The position numbers and the translations under genes were made by a program. Positions 59,725 through 64,000 of a stretch of DNA of 64,000 nucleotides are shown here, in pieces. Position 1 is the first letter of the stretch. The number at the start of each line of letters is the position of its first letter. The notes under the pieces were generated by a model, which saw only the letters and a list, made by a program, of their open reading frames with translations, was not told the origin of the DNA and ran no database searches. Origin of the DNA: Maccoyibacter sp900556645 (lineage in GTDB: Bacteria > Bacillota > Clostridia > Lachnospirales > Lachnospiraceae); NCBI GenBank assembly GCA_958349535.1, contig CATWDJ010000010.1, positions 1 to 64,000 on the forward strand, read 5' to 3'.

Positions 59725-60903
59725 ATGGATTTATATGAGCAATATAAACATAATTTGCACTCTTTCACAATATTTTCGTTATTTTCTGGAAAATTGTTTA
59801 TTGCAACAACACAAGTTTTGTTTTTTTCTTTTAAAGGTTATACTTTTGCACAAATAATGCTTGTTAGTAGTATCACAGAAATATTGCTTCTCATACTTGA
59901 AGTACCAAGTGGGGTTGCCGCAGATTTACTTGGAGATAAGAAATGTATTTTGATAGGTATGAGTTTCATAATAGCATCAAATATCCAAGCGGTATTTTCT
60001 GTTAATTTTCTAAACGCGGTTACTTATGCAGTTTTATGTGCATTGGGTGAAGCGATGATTTCGGGAGCTGATCAATCCTTTTTGTATAACACACTATCAG
60101 CTGTTGGAAAAAAAGAGGAATTTAAGGAACATATAAGGAAAATAAATTCAAAGAAAATGTATTTTGTTGCCTGTGTGACGATATTATCAGGATTATTGTA
60201 CAAGGTAAATGAATACTTTCCGTTTTTGTTAACTACCATATTTTATATAATGGCTTTAATTGCTGTATGTAATTTTAAAGAAATCAAAGATGAAAAGGCA
60301 AAAGTAGATAATATTACAATGCATTTTAAATTAGTAATGTTGTTTTTGAAAGAAAGTAAGAATGCAATATGGATATTTTTTCTTGGTGCATGTTATACGT
60401 ATTTGTTCTTAAATCAAAATGTTTTGTTGCAACAGTATTTAATGGATGTTAATTTCCCTATAGAATTTTTGGGGATAGTATTTTTTGGATTCAATTTAGT
60501 TACAGCTTACTTTTCAAAAAGAGGGTCTGTTTTTGAAAAGTATTTGGGAAAATATACCAAATTAGTATTCACGGTGCTTTTGATTTTTTGTTTGGTAGGA
60601 GCTGGAGTTGTACGGAATTACTATGCACTAGTTTTATTAGCAAGTTGCAGAATTAGTGTGGCGGTAATAAATCCCATGATGGATTCAGCTATTAACAAAG
60701 AAATAAAAAATAATAACACTAGAGCTACAATTTTATCCTTTTACAATGCTTTTAGCTCGCTTCCAGATTCGTTGATAAGTCCTTTGTTAGGAAAATATAT
60801 TGATTCTGCAGGCATATTTTCTGCATATATAATCTTTGGACTTAGCGGAATAATTCCATTGATTGCATGTTTTGTTTTAATAATGAAAAAAATAGATATT
60901 TAA
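59725..60903 (+). CDS. MFS transporter, candidate exporter of the peptide cluster
   Basis: A 392-residue major facilitator protein with about 10-12 hydrophobic helices. The motif between helices 2 and 3 reads EVPSGVAADLLGDKK, close to MFS motif A. I chose ATG 59725 because AAAGGTGG lies before it; in-frame codons upstream run through a terminator. The gene is 83 bases before a small CxxC peptide gene, so export of the product or of a precursor is a reasonable inference. Confidence 0.82.
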   Translation: MDLYEQYKHNLHSFTIFSLFSGKLFIATTQVLFFSFKGYTFAQIMLVSSITEILLLILEVPSGVAADLLGDKKCILIGMSFIIASNIQAVFSVNFLNAVTYAVLCALGEAMISGADQSFLYNTLSAVGKKEEFKEHIRKINSKKMYFVACVTILSGLLYKVNEYFPFLLTTIFYIMALIAVCNFKEIKDEKAKVDNITMHFKLVMLFLKESKNAIWIFFLGACYTYLFLNQNVLLQQYLMDVNFPIEFLGIVFFGFNLVTAYFSKRGSVFEKYLGKYTKLVFTVLLIFCLVGAGVVRNYYALVLLASCRISVAVINPMMDSAINKEIKNNNTRATILSFYNAFSSLPDSLISPLLGKYIDSAGIFSAYIIFGLSGIIPLIACFVLIMKKIDI

Positions 60904-60986
60904 TAATAGGAAACTAAGAAATTGATTTGGCTAGTATATACACGTTGTGTGTGTCAGATATAAATGATGCGGAATGGGAGATAATC

Positions 60987-61115
60987 ATGGAAACTAAAAT
61001 TAACATTAATGAAAAAGAATCAAAAGAATTAAGTATGGAAAACATTGAATTAGAGCTTGAAGAGCAAATCGAAGAAATTGCACTTGTTAATTGCATGAAA
61101 TGCGATGTTAATTAA
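60987..61115 (+). CDS. Candidate RiPP precursor peptide ending in CxxC
   Basis: A 42-residue peptide. Residues 1-30 are very acidic and helical (METKININEKESKELSMENI, then ELELEEQIEEI), like a RiPP leader. The last residues ALVNCMKCDVN hold the only two cysteines. GGGAG (60976-60980) lies 6 bases before the ATG. It lies between an exporter and PqqD-like and radical SAM genes. I infer that Cys residues in the tail are modified, for example to thioethers; this is not proven by the sequence. Confidence 0.68.
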   Translation: METKININEKESKELSMENIELELEEQIEEIALVNCMKCDVN

Positions 61116-61365
61116 ATTATTCTAAAGTTTAAAAGAATATAGTGTAATTGTTTGTTGAATGGGTTTTAAATTGTAAATGATGACTAAGATAAAAGCATTA
61201 TGAGTTTCTGATTATATATAGCGTGTATTTTACTATATTTTAAGATTTAAATTTTACAGGTCAAATAGAAATTTCAAATACTGATTTATAATTTGGGGTT
61301 TCTATTGAATACATATATGTATTATTTGTACCTAAATCATTTTTGTGAGTATGGATGGGAATTTT

Positions 61366-61947
61366 ATGAATAGAATAAAAAAACGTATAGGATTAGATAT
61401 ACAAAATATACATATGAATTTAACTACGATATGTATTAATGTGGCATGTCTGAAAGAAAGTGAATATAACAATAATATATATAGTGAACAAATTTTAATA
61501 TTAGATAAATCGTTTGAAATTGAATTTGAGGGTAATCGCCAAGAACAAAATCATTATTATGCTCGTGTAGAAATCTATGAGGATGGTAGATTAGCAACTA
61601 TAAATCATTTTTATTTTGATTTTCCAGGATTGGTTGAGGGGATAAAAGTTAGAAATGTAGGGGCATTGGAATTGATAGATAGGAACACTAGGTTAAACAT
61701 CAATTTGAAGGCTATAAGAAATCCTTTACTTGCTTGGAGAGATGAAAAAGAAAATGAAATTAGTATATATAACGCAGAGGGTAATATTTGTTTTTTGAAA
61801 TCGCAGTTAGCAATTGTGTGGAAATTAAGTACTGGTCAAAGAACAATTGAGGAAATTTCTGATGTGATGTCTTTAGACTTAATATATATATTCAAATTGA
61901 TTAAAATATTACAAGATAAAGGGTTTATTTATCTTTTTAAGAATTGA
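61366..61947 (+). CDS. PqqD-like (RRE) domain protein with extra N-terminal domain
   Basis: A 193-residue protein. Residues about 1-125 are a beta-rich domain I do not recognise. Residues about 125-193 look like a PqqD/RRE fold: NPLLAWRDEKENEISIYNAEGNICFLKSQLAIVWKLSTGQRTIEEISDVM. RRE domains present precursor peptides to radical SAM enzymes. I chose the ATG at 61366, preceded by GGATGGGA; GTG 61345 and ATG 61351 are alternatives. About 250 bases upstream without a gene separate it from the precursor gene and show no clear promoter. Confidence 0.65.
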   Translation: MNRIKKRIGLDIQNIHMNLTTICINVACLKESEYNNNIYSEQILILDKSFEIEFEGNRQEQNHYYARVEIYEDGRLATINHFYFDFPGLVEGIKVRNVGALELIDRNTRLNINLKAIRNPLLAWRDEKENEISIYNAEGNICFLKSQLAIVWKLSTGQRTIEEISDVMSLDLIYIFKLIKILQDKGFIYLFKN

Positions 61948-61964
61948 GAGAGGTATAAATTAAA

Positions 61965-62957
61965 ATGAAGGCACCTATTTTTCCGTATATTGTTGGATGG
62001 AGTATAACAAATAAATGTAATCTTAAATGTGTGCATTGCAATATGGCAAGTGGACAACCTTGGAAAGATGAGTTGGATTTTAATGAATGTTGTATGGTCA
62101 TAGATCAATTATCCGAAGGAAATGTAAAAACAATATTGTTTACTGGTGGTGAACCACTTATTCGTGAAGATTTTTTTGATATATGTGACTATGCTTTAAA
62201 TAAAAAAATTGAACTTGGAGTGACAACAAATTCAACATTGGTAACAGATTCTATTATAAGAGAAGAGATGTGGAAATTTAAGACAATTCGAATAAGTATA
62301 GATAGTATAATACCAGAACGGCATAATGATTTTAGAGGTGGTAAAGGTATTTTTGAACATGCTATTAAAATTATTAAAGAGATGGTTTTTTTAGGATATT
62401 ATGTGAGTGTTTCTACATGTATTTCAAGGAGAAATATTAATGAATTAGAAAGTATGGCGGAATATTTTTCAAATCTTGGCGTTTCACACTGGTGCTTACC
62501 ATTGTTATCGCCAGATGGTCGAGGGAAAAAAATCGAAAAAGATGTTCTTCATGGCGAAGAAATAGTTGACTTTATAAAACGAATCAAATTAGTAAGTCAA
62601 AAATATCCACAGATGAAAATAGGAATAGATCTTCCATATGCTGCAATAATCGATAATGATAAGAAAAAATATCAAAGTAAAGTTTGTGTTGCAGCAATTA
62701 CAGAATTAACAATATTTGCAAATGGGGATGTATCACCATGTTTTGCTATGGTTACTTCTGCGGGGAATGTTAGAGAAGCTAAAATCAGTAATATTTGGAA
62801 TGATAGTAAAATGTTTAATGAGTTTAGAGATAAGTCTTTAATACACGGGAAATGTCATAATTGTGGATACCGCGATGCATGTGGTGGAGGATGTAGAGCA
62901 AATGCATTTATAAAAAATGGAGATTATTTGGGAGATGATAATGTATGTTGGTTATAG
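61965..62957 (+). CDS. Radical SAM/SPASM enzyme 1
   Basis: A 330-residue enzyme. The radical SAM cluster motif is CNLKCVHC (CxxxCxxC, near residue 18). LFTGGEPLIREDF binds SAM. The C-terminal SPASM-like region has CVAAITELTIFANGDVSPCF and CHNCGYRDACGGGCRANAF, so auxiliary iron-sulfur clusters are likely. It follows the PqqD-like gene by 17 bases and overlaps the second PqqD-like gene by 13 bases. It probably modifies the small CxxC peptide; the chemistry is unknown. Confidence 0.9.
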   Translation: MKAPIFPYIVGWSITNKCNLKCVHCNMASGQPWKDELDFNECCMVIDQLSEGNVKTILFTGGEPLIREDFFDICDYALNKKIELGVTTNSTLVTDSIIREEMWKFKTIRISIDSIIPERHNDFRGGKGIFEHAIKIIKEMVFLGYYVSVSTCISRRNINELESMAEYFSNLGVSHWCLPLLSPDGRGKKIEKDVLHGEEIVDFIKRIKLVSQKYPQMKIGIDLPYAAIIDNDKKKYQSKVCVAAITELTIFANGDVSPCFAMVTSAGNVREAKISNIWNDSKMFNEFRDKSLIHGKCHNCGYRDACGGGCRANAFIKNGDYLGDDNVCWL

Positions 62958-63178
62958 TTGAGTTTAATTATCGCCTATTTAGGTTTCGAGAAGAAGATGA
63001 AAATAGAATATTAATATATAATCTTAGAAAGGGTTCAATATATTTTTTGACTGGGGAAATGAAAGAGTTAATTTGTAAATTTAAGAATAATAAAAGAGTT
63101 TTAGTAAATCAAGAAGATAAACGAATGGATTATCTTTTGAAACAAAAAATTATATTGGCAGGTGAGAATGTTGGATAA
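62945..63178 (+). CDS. Short PqqD-like protein
   Basis: A 77-residue protein: VIVEFNYRLFRFREEDENRILIYNLRKGSIYFLTGEMKELICKF... This is the beta-then-helix pattern of PqqD/RRE proteins, though the end is short. It overlaps the radical SAM 1 gene by 13 bases and the radical SAM 2 gene by 11 bases, so all are coupled. I infer a second peptide-presenting partner. Confidence 0.55.
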   Translation: MLVIVEFNYRLFRFREEDENRILIYNLRKGSIYFLTGEMKELICKFKNNKRVLVNQEDKRMDYLLKQKIILAGENVG

Positions 63179-64000
63179 AGATTTACAAAAATATATGAAT
63201 ACAGCAACTATAGATATCACAACAAATTGTAATTTAAGATGTAAGCATTGTAGAGTAGAAGAAGTTCAATATAATATGAGTTTAGAGGAAATAGAAATTA
63301 TATGCAAAAAACTTAGAACATACAGTACATCTATGCTTTTTATAAGTGGAGGAGAACCGCTTATTAGAAAAGATATTGTTGATGTAATTAAAAGTGTTAA
63401 ACAATATATTCCGTTAATTACTATTAATACAAATGCCACTCTGCTTACAGAGGAACTCTTACTTCAATTAATTGATGCGGGTGTTAATTATATTCAAGTT
63501 AGCTTAGATGGTCTTGAAAAAGATCATGATGCTATTAGAGGAAAGGGAACATTTCAGAAAGTATTAAATAATTTATATTTGATATCAAAATATAAAAATA
63601 AAGTATTATTACAAATAAGTTGTGTTGTATCAAAGATGAATATTGATGCCATGGATGATTTTGTTGCATTTCTTTTAGATGAATGCAAGCTACCTATTCA
63701 GATTATTGGTTTTAAAAGATACTTGCCTAAAAATGTAATGGCAGGTAAGTATAATTTAGGAAAAGACGGTTTTAAAAAATTAAATGATAGTGTGCAGAGA
63801 TTAAGCCAAAAATATAAGGGAGTCTCTAATATTGTGATAGATTCACCTATTAAGAATATATATAATGAAATTCAGGTTAAAAATATTATGAATAAATATA
63901 AATTGAAATGTGCAGGATGTTCTGCTGCTATAGGTGGTCTGGCGATACGTTCAGATGGTAGCGTATCACCGTGCTCATTGTTAGACATAAGAGTAGGCAA
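63168..64000 (+). CDS. Radical SAM enzyme 2, cut by the window end
   Basis: The frame is open from ATG 63168 (GTGAG just before) to the window end, 277 codons. It shows CNLRCKHC near residue 21, LFISGGEPLIRKD and VSLDGLEKDHDAIRGKGTF, typical radical SAM elements. Near the end, CAGCSAAIGGLAIRSDGSVSPC starts a SPASM-like region. It overlaps the short PqqD-like gene by 11 bases. The missing C-terminus should contain the last cluster cysteines. Confidence 0.88.
   Translation, partial: MLDKDLQKYMNTATIDITTNCNLRCKHCRVEEVQYNMSLEEIEIICKKLRTYSTSMLFISGGEPLIRKDIVDVIKSVKQYIPLITINTNATLLTEELLLQLIDAGVNYIQVSLDGLEKDHDAIRGKGTFQKVLNNLYLISKYKNKVLLQISCVVSKMNIDAMDDFVAFLLDECKLPIQIIGFKRYLPKNVMAGKYNLGKDGFKKLNDSVQRLSQKYKGVSNIVIDSPIKNIYNEIQVKNIMNKYKLKCAGCSAAIGGLAIRSDGSVSPCSLLDIRVG

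Overview
The window is a stretch of chromosome from a spore-forming, low-GC Gram-positive bacterium of the Clostridia, most likely Lachnospiraceae. Evidence: parA/parB with canonical parS sites, the yaaR-holB-ricT-trmN6-rsmI block, rpsF-ssb-rpsR, gdpP-rplI-dnaB, spmA-spmB, cwlD, mecA, and small families (DUF4446, DUF3881, DUF951) typical of that group. Many of these genes lie near the replication origin in Firmicutes. No species can be named from the sequence alone.

Layout. 1-2000: a DegS/DegU-like two-component pair, then two parS palindromes, parA and parB. 3.7-8.1 kb: DUF4446, DUF3881, tRNA-Arg(CCU), a membrane protein with a Glu/Pro repeat, tRNA-Lys(CUU), pepT. 8.2-18.5 kb: a phosphate regulon (pstS, pstC, pstA, pstB, phoU, a small membrane protein, a Na/Pi cotransporter, phoB/phoR-like genes) and an EAL-CBS-GGDEF cyclic-di-GMP protein. 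Three promoters here share the same phased TTTACA boxes. pstS is circularly permuted. 18.6-24.5 kb: gph-like, trmB, dacF, a divergent ArgR-like gene, an AbiE-type gene pair and mobA. 24.5-33.7 kb: Orn/Lys/Arg decarboxylase, a guanylate-kinase-like gene, yaaR, holB, ricT, trmN6, rsmI, a DUF885 lipoprotein, spmA and spmB. 33.7-43.5 kb: initiator tRNA, dipeptidase, sirtuin, DUF951, rpsF-ssb-rpsR, gdpP-rplI-dnaB, a MerR regulator, a small ferredoxin, DUF1858 and mecA. 44-49.7 kb: a GH18 protein, cwlD, a Sua5 protein fused to a phosphatase-like domain, upp and dCMP deaminase. 49.8-56.9 kb: a complete F-type ATP synthase operon (atpZ-I-B-E-F-H-A-G-D-C) whose c subunit carries a Na+-binding signature.

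56.9-64.0 kb is different. It is visibly more AT-rich and looks like an acquired island. Two tandem HTH-TPR regulators of RRNPP type are followed by a convergent 46-codon gene for a small secreted peptide, a plausible pheromone precursor. Its promoter region shares a 15-bp inverted box with a divergent promoter facing an MFS transporter, a 42-residue peptide ending in CxxC, and two radical SAM enzymes, each paired with a PqqD-like protein. I read this as a candidate peptide-controlled radical-SAM RiPP system. The last radical SAM gene runs off the window end.

The parts that look least described are this island, the permuted PstS, the Pho-box promoter in front of the cyclic-di-GMP gene, the AbiEii-like protein lacking its catalytic motifs, the ArgR-like protein lacking the GDDT motif, and the pseudo-phosphatase domain fused to Sua5.
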